Positions 35,581-43,131 of a stretch of 64,000 bases of DNA are shown here, piece by piece. Each line of letters begins with the position of its first letter. Position 1 is the first letter of the stretch. Location of the stretch: positions 2,604,001 through 2,668,000 of the forward strand of contig NZ_PJMS01000001.1 in NCBI RefSeq assembly GCF_002846555.1, read 5' to 3'. The notes under the pieces are model-generated. The model saw nothing but the letters and a program-made list of their open reading frames with translations. It ran no database searches and was not told the origin of the DNA. This stretch comes from Aquimarina sp. MAR_2010_214 (GTDB lineage: Bacteria > Bacteroidota > Bacteroidia > Flavobacteriales > Flavobacteriaceae). The position numbers and the translations under genes were made by a program.

Positions 35581-35657
35581 TTTCTTAATGGAAAGTACTA
35601 GAATCCGTGCTTTTCTGTAATTACTAGTACTGAACTCATTTAAAGGTTTTTTAGAAT

Positions 35658-35826
35658 GAAGTGGTTTAAACTTTTTTCAATTCGCTATAAAAATGCCCTT
35701 TTTCACTCAATTTTTGTCTTTTTCTTACTTCGTAGCGCTGCTATGAAGCGCAATCCCGAGTACTCGGGACAATTGATCAAAAAAACTACTATTTTTCACT
35801 AGAATCAAAAAAGTTTAAACCACTTC
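35658..35826. mobile_element. MITE-like element with terminal inverted repeats, copy B
   Basis: This 169-bp segment matches 9171-9338 with few differences. The ends, GAAGTGGTTTAAACTTTTTT and its near-perfect complement, are better conserved here than in copy A. The internal palindrome CCCGAGTACTCGGG is retained. No coding frame and no clear flanking duplication are present. Confidence 0.75.
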
Positions 35827-36182
35827 AATATAAAAAAGGGTTGAATACATTTGTGTTGCACAATATAAAACATTCAACCCTATATACCATAATACTAAGC
35901 AAAGATATAATAGGATAAGGTTTTAGTGTTAATGAAAGTAAATAAGAGTGTAACCCTTATGAAGCTATTAATGATGTAGAATAGGTTTTATAAAATGTGT
36001 ATTCGTTGTTATCTTATAGAAGATAGCCTTTTATTAAAGTTAAATTGGTTAAAATTAACCCACAATCTTCTGGCAAAAAGTTCGATAATTGTCCCATCTT
36101 CAGTAGAAGCTGTTTTCTTGGAAAATTGACATTATTACAAGTAACATTATATACCTCTTATTTATTTGATAGAGAAATTTTT
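35827..36182. other. Intergenic stretch with a hairpin
   Basis: There is no gene. GGGTTGAAT at 35838-35846 pairs with 35872-35880 around a 25-base loop. A short degenerate frame on the minus strand near 36055-36120 reads STEDGTIIELFARRLWVNF and may be a gene relic of unknown kind. Confidence 0.4.
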
Positions 36183-36546
36183 CCTATAGGGATGAGCTAC
36201 AACTATTCCCTATAGGAGTGAGCTACAACTATTCCCTATAGGGATGAGCTACAACTTTTCCCTATAGGAGTGAGCTACAACTTTTCCCTATAGGGATGAG
36301 CTACAACTATTCTCTATAGGGATGAGCTACAACTTTTTCCTATAAGGACGAGCTACAACTATTCTCTATAGGGATGAGACACAACTATTCTCTATAGGGA
36401 TGAGCTACAACTTTTTCCTATAGGGATGAGCTACAACTATTCCCTATAGGGGCGAGCTACAACTATTCTCTATAGGGATGAGCTACAACTTTTTCCTATA
36501 AGGACGAGCTACAACTATTCTCTATAGGGATGAGACACAACTATTC
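36183..36546. repeat. Tandem array of fourteen 26-bp units
   Basis: Fourteen contiguous units of exactly 26 bases follow each other without spacers. The common core is CCTATAGGGATGAGCTACAA. Variation is confined to a few positions: GGGATG, GGAGTG, GGACG-type and ACTATTC or ACTTTTT endings. Units 6-8 are identical to units 12-14, so a 78-bp block was duplicated. The unit is not a multiple of three and no frame crosses the array. It lies in gene-free, decayed DNA. Confidence 0.95.
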
Positions 36547-37252
36547 CTTTTTAAGCAAGTAGTTAAAAAATGCTTTTATTTTTTATTCAAATAAGAAAAA
36601 TATGCTTAGAAAAACTATTTTCAGTTGATAAAGAGCCTTAATAAGGTTAGTTCATTGTTGGACAGAAATAAAGCCTATAAAAGCTCTTAAAATAACTTTT
36701 AGGACATAGTTTATGGTTATTACTCCATGCGGTTTTAGATGATACTTCCTAAACTTCTGATAAAACAAACATAAAGCGATATCTCCCTTAAAAATATTTT
36801 CAAACCTTTTTTTACTACAGTTTTCTAGTGATTAATTAATAGGGGGTATAAATTGGAATATCCTGTTATCAAAAAGACGAGAGAGAATTTATATTTTATT
36901 TAACAATATTTTTACACAACGATAGCATACCAATTACAAATAATTAAGTCGCTTTTGGACTTGGATATATGAATTGTTTTTCTGAAATTTCTGATATCTT
37001 CATCGTCTTATCCAAGCATTAGCGAATTCATATTGAAAATTATTTCATCAAAAAAATAATAGATATATCTATAGATACCATAATATCTAAACCACAGAAA
37101 ATTCTATAATCACAAGAAAATATGAGAAGAGAAACAGTAGTCAGAAGAAAAAAACTTCAATAGAGAAGTCACCAAAAAAAGAAACAACTACAATACATAA
37201 CTTGTGACACCTGACTTCTGACTTTTTCATTTTTCGGTTTTACATTTTACAT
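36547..37252. other. Intergenic, no gene recognised
   Basis: About 700 bases to the right of the 26-bp array hold no intact frame. A degenerate minus-strand stretch near 36720-36815 reads ENIFKGDIALCLFYQKFRKY and LKPHGVI, possibly a relic. The part from 37200 on begins the pyrimidine-rich tract described with the next genes. Confidence 0.4.
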
Positions 37253-37471
37253 TTAACATTGTTGTTCTTGCATCATGTACAGCGCATATATTTTGGCATA
37301 CATCATAATTTCTTTTGGGCTATCATTTAACAGTTTACACATAAACTCACCAATATCGATATCCAATACTTTTAATATGGTATATAATACTTTTGGTGGT
37401 ATGTCGTTTATGTTATCTGGAAGCATAGAAATTATATTAAAAAAGGATACAGGAGTAACCTTATAGTGCAT
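37253..37471 (-). CDS. Small hypothetical protein
   Basis: From ATG 37471 the protein has 72 aa, beginning MHYKVTPVSFFNIISMLPDN; a GTG 15 bases earlier is possible. It is helical, with the segment LYTILKVLDIDIGEFMCKLL, and ends MMQEQQC. I recognise no family. The pattern of D-I-x-x-F-x-x-x-L-L resembles the protein at 38176-38427 (MKVDEFMESIV), so the two may be distantly related regulators. It lies in the mobile region. Confidence 0.5.
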   Translation of the reverse strand: MHYKVTPVSFFNIISMLPDNINDIPPKVLYTILKVLDIDIGEFMCKLLNDSPKEIMMYAKIYALYMMQEQQC

Positions 37472-37552
37472 AAGGGGTATGTACACAAACTCAACTTTAT
37501 TGTAATATGCTAATTACTCCTGTTTTTCCTTTTTGTTAAGAGTTATGATTAT

Positions 37553-37816
37553 TTATACTGCTATGTGCAGAGGGCGACCTGCTTTTATAGCTTCTATGCG
37601 TAACTTTGACTTTTTTATCATTTCTGCTACTTCTAGCGCTGTGCTACCATTGTGATACTTTTCTTCTATCCAGATACGAAGAAGAAGTGCATAACCTCTA
37701 TGTTCTTTTACACATTTATTGAAAAGAGTAGGGTTTATCGACAACAATTTAAATACTTTCTGTTCAAAAGGTTTTTCTCTATGGTTTTGTATTGCAACCG
37801 GTAGACTTGTTTTCAT
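37553..37816 (-). CDS. Small hypothetical protein
   Basis: This 87-aa protein starts MKTSLPVAIQNHREKPFEQK, contains NPTLFNKCVKEHRGYALLLR and ends KAGRPLHIAV. It is soluble, rather basic and unrecognised. The gene has a purine-rich leader on its coding strand (37817-38000). It is about 80 bases upstream of the small gene at 37253 on the same strand. Confidence 0.5.
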   Translation of the reverse strand: MKTSLPVAIQNHREKPFEQKVFKLLSINPTLFNKCVKEHRGYALLLRIWIEEKYHNGSTALEVAEMIKKSKLRIEAIKAGRPLHIAV

Positions 37817-37834
37817 GTTTTTTTATTTTGGCAT

Positions 37835-38000
37835 GGTCATTTTACATTTAATAGCTTTAGAGTTTAAAGACTTCCAGCTTCGGACTTTCGACCTCAAGCA
37901 TCTGACTTCTCACTTCAACATTCGATATTTTATATTCCAGCTTCGAACCCCTCACTTTTACTTTCACATTTTACAGTTTTATATTTTTACAAAGACATCG
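37835..38000 (-). repeat. Purine-rich low-complexity leader with short degenerate repeats
   Basis: On the coding strand of the gene at 37553 this region contains repeated GAAGTC/GAAGTGAG-type heptamers and TTAAATGTAAAATG. A similar mixture (TTAAATGTAAAATGTAAAA, then AGTCAGAAGTCAG) lies at about 37205-37260. This is repeated low-complexity DNA, perhaps transcribed as a leader. Confidence 0.4.
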
Positions 38001-38175
38001 TGGTACTTTTGTATCTTATTGGAAATAAGCATCGTATTTCCTATAAGAAAATTACTAGCCCTAGCGTTGCTATGCTGTTTAAATAATAAAGCTATGTCAT
38101 GCTTACAGGTTTACAGCGGCACCCGACATCTTTGATTGGGGTAATTCACAAACTCAACTTAATCTAACACCTTAG

Positions 38176-38427
38176 TTACTTAGTACTTAGATTGATTAAT
38201 ATCATTTTACAATATAATTGTCTTCTGATCCAATAAATAATCTGTAATGCTTTGTCTTTAGATAGACCCTTCTTGAAAAGTCGAATAACCCATTGATAAA
38301 TAATTTTCTCATAACATGTTTCTTTTTTAACAATGGATTCCATAAATTCATCTACCTTCATATTTAACGATTGGATGATGAATACGAGATATTCATTACG
38401 CCTCTTATCTAATTCTGAATGGTTCAT
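38176..38427 (-). CDS. Small hypothetical protein
   Basis: This 83-aa protein starts MNHSELDKRRNEYLVFIIQS and has NMKVDEFMESIVKKETCYEK and a helix IYQWVIRLFKKGLSKDKALQ. No family is recognised. It follows the gene at 38449 on the same strand after 21 bases, so they are probably cotranscribed. It may be a regulator of the mobile element, judged only by size and neighbours. Confidence 0.5.
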   Translation of the reverse strand: MNHSELDKRRNEYLVFIIQSLNMKVDEFMESIVKKETCYEKIIYQWVIRLFKKGLSKDKALQIIYWIRRQLYCKMILINLSTK

Positions 38428-38448
38428 ATGTAGTGATTTAAAGAAGGT

Positions 38449-38682
38449 TTATTCTTCATTGACATTTTGCCGGATCTGCTTTTTGTATTGTTCAATAGAG
38501 ACTTTATTCAAAAAGTGGTCAATTGCTGTTATACGTTTATCATTAAGTTTTCGTTCATATTTAAGAAACTTCTGTATAGTTCCAGAAGGAAAACCGATTC
38601 GCTTATCCAGCCCTACACCATTGATAAAATCTTGATTTTCTTTTAGCCATAACTCTATTGCTAGTCTTTTTATATGTTTCAT
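38449..38682 (-). CDS. Small HTH-like protein
   Basis: This 77-aa protein starts MKHIKRLAIELWLKENQDFI. The middle, GLDKRIGFPSGTIQKFLKYE with KLNDKRITAIDHFL, has the spacing of a helix-turn-helix (a turn near FPSGT followed by a recognition helix). It ends IRQNVNEE. I infer DNA binding; the target is unknown. It is in a run of small minus-strand genes. Confidence 0.5.
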   Translation of the reverse strand: MKHIKRLAIELWLKENQDFINGVGLDKRIGFPSGTIQKFLKYERKLNDKRITAIDHFLNKVSIEQYKKQIRQNVNEE

Positions 38683-38742
38683 ACGAATGCATATTTAGGA
38701 TGATTCATTACAAAACAACAATTGGGATTACGTTAATTTCTT

Positions 38743-38946
38743 TTATTTTATTCTCATACCTTCTGGTTTCAAAATCTCCAAAATCAGCTGTAAATCTTTC
38801 AGAATCAATTTTGCTACCTCTGTGTTTGCCTCACGTTTTCCTTGTGCAATTAGAGATACGTATCTACCAGATTTACCATATTTTCGCCCAATAACGGTAT
38901 GAACGCCTCTAAGGGTTTTCAATTCATCATTAGTAAAATTTTGCAT
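38743..38946 (-). CDS. Small Cro-like HTH protein
   Basis: This 67-aa protein reads MQNFTNDELKTLRGVHTVIG with RKYGKSGRYVSLIAQGKREA, a helix-turn-helix, then an amphipathic helix (LILKDLQLILEIL). It resembles small DNA-binding proteins of flavobacterial elements. It is divergent from the HTH gene at 39053, leaving a 106-base shared control region, which is typical of a repressor/antirepressor switch. Confidence 0.55.
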   Translation of the reverse strand: MQNFTNDELKTLRGVHTVIGRKYGKSGRYVSLIAQGKREANTEVAKLILKDLQLILEILKPEGMRIK

Positions 38947-39052
38947 ACATTTGTGATGTTCTGATTTCGGAACAAATAATTTATTTTTAATACTTTTTTC
39001 GAACTAATTTCATACAAAGTACTAAAAAAGTTTTGACAAAACCAAATATTAC

Positions 39053-39394
39053 ATGAAGATTAAGGCTGTTTTTGAACATATTTCAAAAAGTGAAGGCATA
39101 TCAATAGATGATGTTGCTAAGAAACTGGGCGTAGCTAAATCTACATTATATTATAGTATTAACAAGGATGAGTTATCCCTAAAGTTGAAGAAGCAACTCA
39201 ACAGAATTTATCCTGATTATGAGTATTTAATCAATGTTGAAGAGATTGAAGATTATGACTTGAATAAAGTGGCTGATTTTGTGATAGCAAATGAAACTAA
39301 GCTATTAGAAGTAGATAAGTTCCGATTATGGCTACAAACCAAAGTACAGGAAGGTGTTATTGAAGTACTTTCGATAAATAAAGAAGGTAAATAA
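39053..39394 (+). CDS. HTH DNA-binding protein
   Basis: This 113-aa protein has an N-terminal helix-turn-helix, GISIDDVAKKLGVAKSTLYY, followed by a helical C-terminal part with KVADFVIANETKLLEVDKFR, suggesting dimerisation. It is the lambda-repressor-like type (XRE). It is divergent from the Cro-like gene at 38743 and convergent with the three-gene run at 39410-40422. No cleavage domain is present. Confidence 0.65.
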   Translation: MKIKAVFEHISKSEGISIDDVAKKLGVAKSTLYYSINKDELSLKLKKQLNRIYPDYEYLINVEEIEDYDLNKVADFVIANETKLLEVDKFRLWLQTKVQEGVIEVLSINKEGK

Positions 39395-39409
39395 AGGGCT
39401 ATCAGGTTT

Positions 39410-39643
39410 TTAACCATAAATCAAACCTAGCCGCCTTATGATATCATCCTCACTAAAATATATGTCCAGTCCACGATTCAAACGATTTGAAATCATTTTC
39501 TCAATTTTTTTCTGATTTTTTTCTGATTCTTTTTTCAGATAAGTTTCTATATCATCATTAATCTGATCAATTAAATCATCAGGAATAAGTCCTTTCTTAT
39601 ATTGGTTCTTAATTATTTTCTTTCTATCCTTATCGTCCATCAT
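39410..39643 (-). CDS. Charged small protein, third gene of the membrane-protein run
   Basis: This 77-aa protein starts MMDDKDRKKIIKNQYKKGLI (a second ATG 3 bases later is possible) and is rich in Lys, Asp and Glu. It has a coiled segment (DIETYLKKESEKNQKKIEKM) and ends RRLGLIYG. Its start overlaps the end of the membrane protein gene by 14 bases, so translation is probably coupled. No family is recognised. Confidence 0.55.
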   Translation of the reverse strand: MMDDKDRKKIIKNQYKKGLIPDDLIDQINDDIETYLKKESEKNQKKIEKMISNRLNRGLDIYFSEDDIIRRLGLIYG

Positions 39644-40259
39644 TTTTTAGTTTTTCAATTTGATTGGTATAGTCCTCTACAAACTCAGCTTTATCTTTTT
39701 CTAAGACATATTTATTCTTCACATCATTGACAATAAAACGCAGGAGTACATGCACATTTGAGCGCATAGTCTTATCCTTATCATAATTAACAATGAAAAT
39801 AGAAATTATGCTACCAACAATAGAAACAATACCAATTGCCCAATAATATAATTCTTTAGGAAAATCCTGACGATGCCATAATGTCCAGACAATGAAATAC
39901 GTGGAAATGAACAGAAATAATACGATGGATGCGCCAACTATTCTTTTAATCTTCTTGTCCATAAGGACAAATGGGTAAACATAGATTAATAACAACGCAA
40001 AATAGAACATAGAGATAGGTTTACCTATCGCATACCAAAATTTACGAATATTGGTAAAGCCAATAAATTTTTCACTTATTTCAATAGCTTCATATTGTAA
40101 TACGTAGGTGTCTTGAGTGATTTTGCCATTATCTAGTTGTTGCTTTAAGATTTTAAACTCAGGGCTTTTCTTAGGGTAAAGAATATGTATAAAAGGTGCA
40201 GTACATGCAAATACTGCACCTAATATTAAAATTGTTACTTTAATTTTAGTCTCTATCAT
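39630..40259 (-). CDS. Membrane protein with four or five helices, second gene of the run
   Basis: From ATG 40259 the protein has 209 aa, beginning MIETKIKVTILILGAVFACT. Hydrophobic segments are at about 8-28, 78-98, 109-129 and 140-160 (IGIVSIVGSIISIFIVNYDK), and a cytoplasmic C-terminus follows with KNKYVLEKDKAEFVEDYTNQ. No family is recognised. The start is chosen to fit the overlap with the lipoprotein gene; its 5' end lies 14 bases inside it. Coupled translation with both neighbours suggests a complex. Confidence 0.6.
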   Translation of the reverse strand: MIETKIKVTILILGAVFACTAPFIHILYPKKSPEFKILKQQLDNGKITQDTYVLQYEAIEISEKFIGFTNIRKFWYAIGKPISMFYFALLLIYVYPFVLMDKKIKRIVGASIVLFLFISTYFIVWTLWHRQDFPKELYYWAIGIVSIVGSIISIFIVNYDKDKTMRSNVHVLLRFIVNDVKNKYVLEKDKAEFVEDYTNQIEKLKNDGR

Positions 40260-40422
40260 CAGGTTCTTGAATGTCATCTTTGTCTTCCATGAATGTATCC
40301 AGGTCAACAGAGGTATTTACTTCTATACCGATTTCTTCATCTACGGTTTCAGAAGTACAACTCGCAAATGTAATTACCAAAATAAAAAAAAGAATGTTCA
40401 ATAAAAATGATTTTGCTTTCAT
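40246..40422 (-). CDS. Small acidic lipoprotein, first gene of the membrane-protein run
   Basis: From ATG 40422 the protein has 58 aa: a lipoprotein signal (MKAKSFLLNILFFILVITFA, then SC with the lipidated Cys) and a very acidic tail (VDLDTFMEDKDDIQEPDDRD). A longer upstream frame lacks any signal sequence and is rejected. Each gene of the three overlaps the next by 14 bases. Together they look like a cell-envelope module carried by the element; the role is unknown. Confidence 0.6.
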   Translation of the reverse strand: MKAKSFLLNILFFILVITFASCTSETVDEEIGIEVNTSVDLDTFMEDKDDIQEPDDRD

Positions 40423-41615
40423 AATAAAAAAATTAAGGAATGTTACGTGATAAATGATTTTTATCGTATTTAATTTGCTGATTATCAGCAAGTAGTAGGT
40501 GTGATTAACTTTGATTGCTAAAAACCTTTTTAGGGTTAAATGAATGGTTTTATAGCGAAATAGGGGATATTCCCCCATGTTTTAAATTAAAAATACGTTT
40601 AAAAAAGCAGATCACTTCCGAAAACTAAAAATAATTGATTTAAAACCCTAGAAAGCAACAAGTTAAAACCACATCAAGTGTAAGGCATAGCCATAAATTA
40701 AAAAATATTTTGATAAAGTGATGAAAATAGAAAGGAAGGAATTATTAGTAAATTTGATTATGATAATGTAGATTCATATAACCATCGAAGAACTAAAAGA
40801 ATGAGCAAAAGAAGATGTTAGAAGTCAACTAAAGTCTTCTAATCATTATGGAGAAAATTGGATAATCTAGGATGTAGAATCAACTAAAGTGTAGATAAAT
40901 GATGGATTTTGTAATAAAAGACAATTTTAAAGATACTTATGATTTTGAGGTGCGTTTGGCAACTATGAATGAAATAACTAACCTTTCGGGATATCTTGCC
41001 AAAAAGAAATGGCACGACTATAAAAAGACTAAAAATTCTCTGGGAGTAAAAACGACCAGAAAAGAAGCTGTTGATTTTTATTAAGAAAGAAAAGACTATT
41101 ATTCTTCAATTAATAGGTGATAAAGTATTGGTACAAGACTATAAAAAATTCGATATTTCTATTTTTGTTTTAACTATATCCAGGAGCATGATACCAATAC
41201 GATATTACCTCATGACCTTCAGAGTGCTACAAACCAAAAGAGGAATGGAGAAAGTAGAACCTGATGATGCTATTTTTGATCTTAACTGTCTTAAAAGACG
41301 ATCATGCCATAAAAGAAAAAGTAAATCGGGTATACATGACTGGCCAAAAAATGAATCTGTACAAAAAGCAATTGAGATTAGGGAGTATTTAAGAGTTAAT
41401 CCAGATGAAAATAGAGATCGTGTTTGTCATGAATTTGGTTTATCAAAAAACAACATATTATAGAACTCTAAAGTGGTTGGAGGAGAGAAAGAATTGAAAG
41501 TTTTGACTTTATTACAACTATTCTTGTGAGACTAAAACAGGGTATAAGTAGTTATTGGTACTTTTACTGTTAAGACTTAATCTGTCTATTTCTATACATC
41601 AGTTTAATCATTAAA
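40423..41615. other. Decayed coding DNA, no intact gene
   Basis: The frames 40899-41084 (DFVIKDNFKDTYDFEVRLAT) and 41071-41463 (ending NPDENRDRVCHEFGLSKNNI, an HTH-like string) look like pieces of former genes in different frames, with stop codons between. I could not identify the parent proteins. The stretch borders the right inverted repeat. Confidence 0.45.
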
Positions 41616-41707
41616 ATAGATTTGTTATTTAACCAGTTCGGTTAAGTAAGTCGATGTTTTCTTTGTTTTCCTACAAATATTATCCAAATTAGATAAGCTC
41701 AAAAATT
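41616..41707. repeat. Right copy of the 92/93-bp inverted repeat
   Basis: This is the inverted counterpart of 33917-34009, about 93% identical. In this copy TTAACC and GGTTAA form the inner hairpin. Together the two copies enclose 7606 bases. Confidence 0.85.
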
Positions 41708-42118
41708 TTATTATGTAAGGTGTTGGTATTTAGTTAAAAACAGATTCGTCTTCCTGAAAAAAAATGATTTATTTTTCTGTTTTTTTTGTGGTTATTTTTC
41801 ATCTTTTTTTGGGGAAGCAAGACACTAAGCGAGTAAATTTAGAAGGAGAATTTTCAGTAAAAGATATGTTTGATACGAAAAAATTAACTTTTTTAATCAA
41901 AATTCAATTTAATAGTTTGGTTTTTAATGTATTAATACCATGTATTTAATCTAGAGAATTTCTCGAGGTTCTACCTCGGGGTTACAAGAGGAAAGTTTGA
42001 AAACGGATGGTTTTCATTAAACTAAAAATAAATTTTTTTCCGCTTGATACCTCGATGGCTCTGCTTCGGGGTTGTTCATTAAGTTTTTATCGTAAAAAAC
42101 TTATTACTCAAAAATGGC
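41708..42118. other. Intergenic with two CCTCG-type hairpins
   Basis: There is no gene here. CGAGG-TTCTA-CCTCG at about 41964-41978 forms a hairpin, and a related partly paired sequence (CCTCGATGGCTCTGCTTCGG) lies at about 42052-42073. They may be two halves of an intergenic repeat. A 61-codon frame (41764-41949) has no coding character. Confidence 0.4.
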
Positions 42119-43039
42119 TTATATATTTAAGTTGATTAAGTAATCAGCAATATCCCAACCATTTTTCTTTTGATGGATGGAAGATTTTTTTTCTAAAAGA
42201 TCAGATATCTGATAATCTACCTCTGGATAGAGGTTTTTTATTTTGTTTTTCCATAAAGTACATCCTCCTAAGTCTGGAAATAAGATTGCCTGTCTACCCT
42301 TTAAGATCTTTGTGTTTTCGTAATTAAGGTTTGATAAACTGCCTGTGGCGATCCAAATAAATTCAGGAAGAAACACGCTAGCTATTATAGCGGTTTTCTC
42401 ACTTTCTACAATAGCTATTGGTTTTTGAAGTTCTTTTGCTATTAGGTGTTCTCCAAAAAGACATTGCTTAAGGTTGTATTTTTCTACAGGAAGCGCTTTA
42501 TGTACCCAACTAATATGAGAGAATGGTTGTTTAATGCGCTTACCAGTTTTAGGATTATACAACATAATTTTACCACTTCTGATATTACCCAATCGATCAA
42601 CTTGCCAGAATACGGTAGCTCCATACCATAATTTAGAAGTTCCTATGTGATACGTTTTAATAAGCTCTTCTGTAGCATCTTCTCCAAAAATATTTTGAAG
42701 AAATATCACAAAATTATTTGCAAAACCTTTTTGCTTGCTTTGAATCATTATCTTCTTAGGAATAGTATTTATGATCTTTTCGGTTTTTAAATTCTTTACG
42801 TGCACAAGTGGTTTTTCTTTGAATATTTTTTCTGTGCCCGACTTATCTTCAAAAAATTGCTTAGGAGTATAATGATATCCGCATTTTACTTCTCGATTAC
42901 AGCGTCCAACTTTTTCTCCTACATATGTATGATCTTCTGTGTCTATATATCTTGAAAACACTGTTTTTTTGCCACAGTTAGGACAGCTAAATCTTGATTT
43001 AATACTTGTGTAAGGTTCTAATGTAAATCGATATTCCAC
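42119..43039 (-). CDS. DUF6371-like primase-related protein
   Basis: This 306-aa protein has an N-terminal zinc-binding region with CPNCGKKTVFSRY and GRCNREVKCGYHYTPKQFF, like the CHC2-type finger of primases. A Toprim-like C-terminal part follows (KPIAIVESEKTAIIASVFLP, then AILFPDLGGCTLWKNK with an acidic pair). This layout fits DUF6371 proteins of Bacteroidota elements. It is likely to take part in priming element replication with the P4/D5-type helicase encoded upstream. A large inverted repeat separates the two genes. Confidence 0.75.
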   Translation of the reverse strand: MEYRFTLEPYTSIKSRFSCPNCGKKTVFSRYIDTEDHTYVGEKVGRCNREVKCGYHYTPKQFFEDKSGTEKIFKEKPLVHVKNLKTEKIINTIPKKIMIQSKQKGFANNFVIFLQNIFGEDATEELIKTYHIGTSKLWYGATVFWQVDRLGNIRSGKIMLYNPKTGKRIKQPFSHISWVHKALPVEKYNLKQCLFGEHLIAKELQKPIAIVESEKTAIIASVFLPEFIWIATGSLSNLNYENTKILKGRQAILFPDLGGCTLWKNKIKNLYPEVDYQISDLLEKKSSIHQKKNGWDIADYLINLNI

Positions 43040-43060
43040 AATAAAAACAATTTAGTTTTA

Positions 43061-43126
43061 CCTACACTTTCTACACTTGCTACACGAATCCATTACAAAT
43101 CGTGTAGCAAGTGTAGAAAGTGTAGG
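43061..43126. repeat. 27-bp-arm inverted repeat made of 9-bp units (candidate replication origin)
   Basis: Arms 43061-43087 and 43100-43126 are perfect complements around a 12-base loop. Each arm holds three steps of a 9-base unit CTACACNNN (CTACACTTT, CTACACTTG, CTACACGAA). It lies between the genes for the helicase and the primase-related protein. Iterons next to replication genes suggest an origin, but a transcript hairpin is also possible. Confidence 0.7.
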
Positions 43127-43131
43127 TTATA

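Noticed and set aside
36183..36546. CRISPR array
   Set aside because: The units are contiguous 26-bp repeats without spacers, and there are no cas genes in the window.
37719..38135. 138-codon open frame on the plus strand
   Set aside because: It runs through the pyrimidine-rich low-complexity tract and opposite the gene at 37553-37816; the translation is a run of F, L and H without a recognisable fold.
40899..41463. Two intact genes
   Set aside because: The frames look like successive pieces of decayed genes with stops between them and no shared start signal.
41764..41949. 61-codon open frame on the plus strand
   Set aside because: It shows no start signal, no family resemblance and only AT-rich composition.
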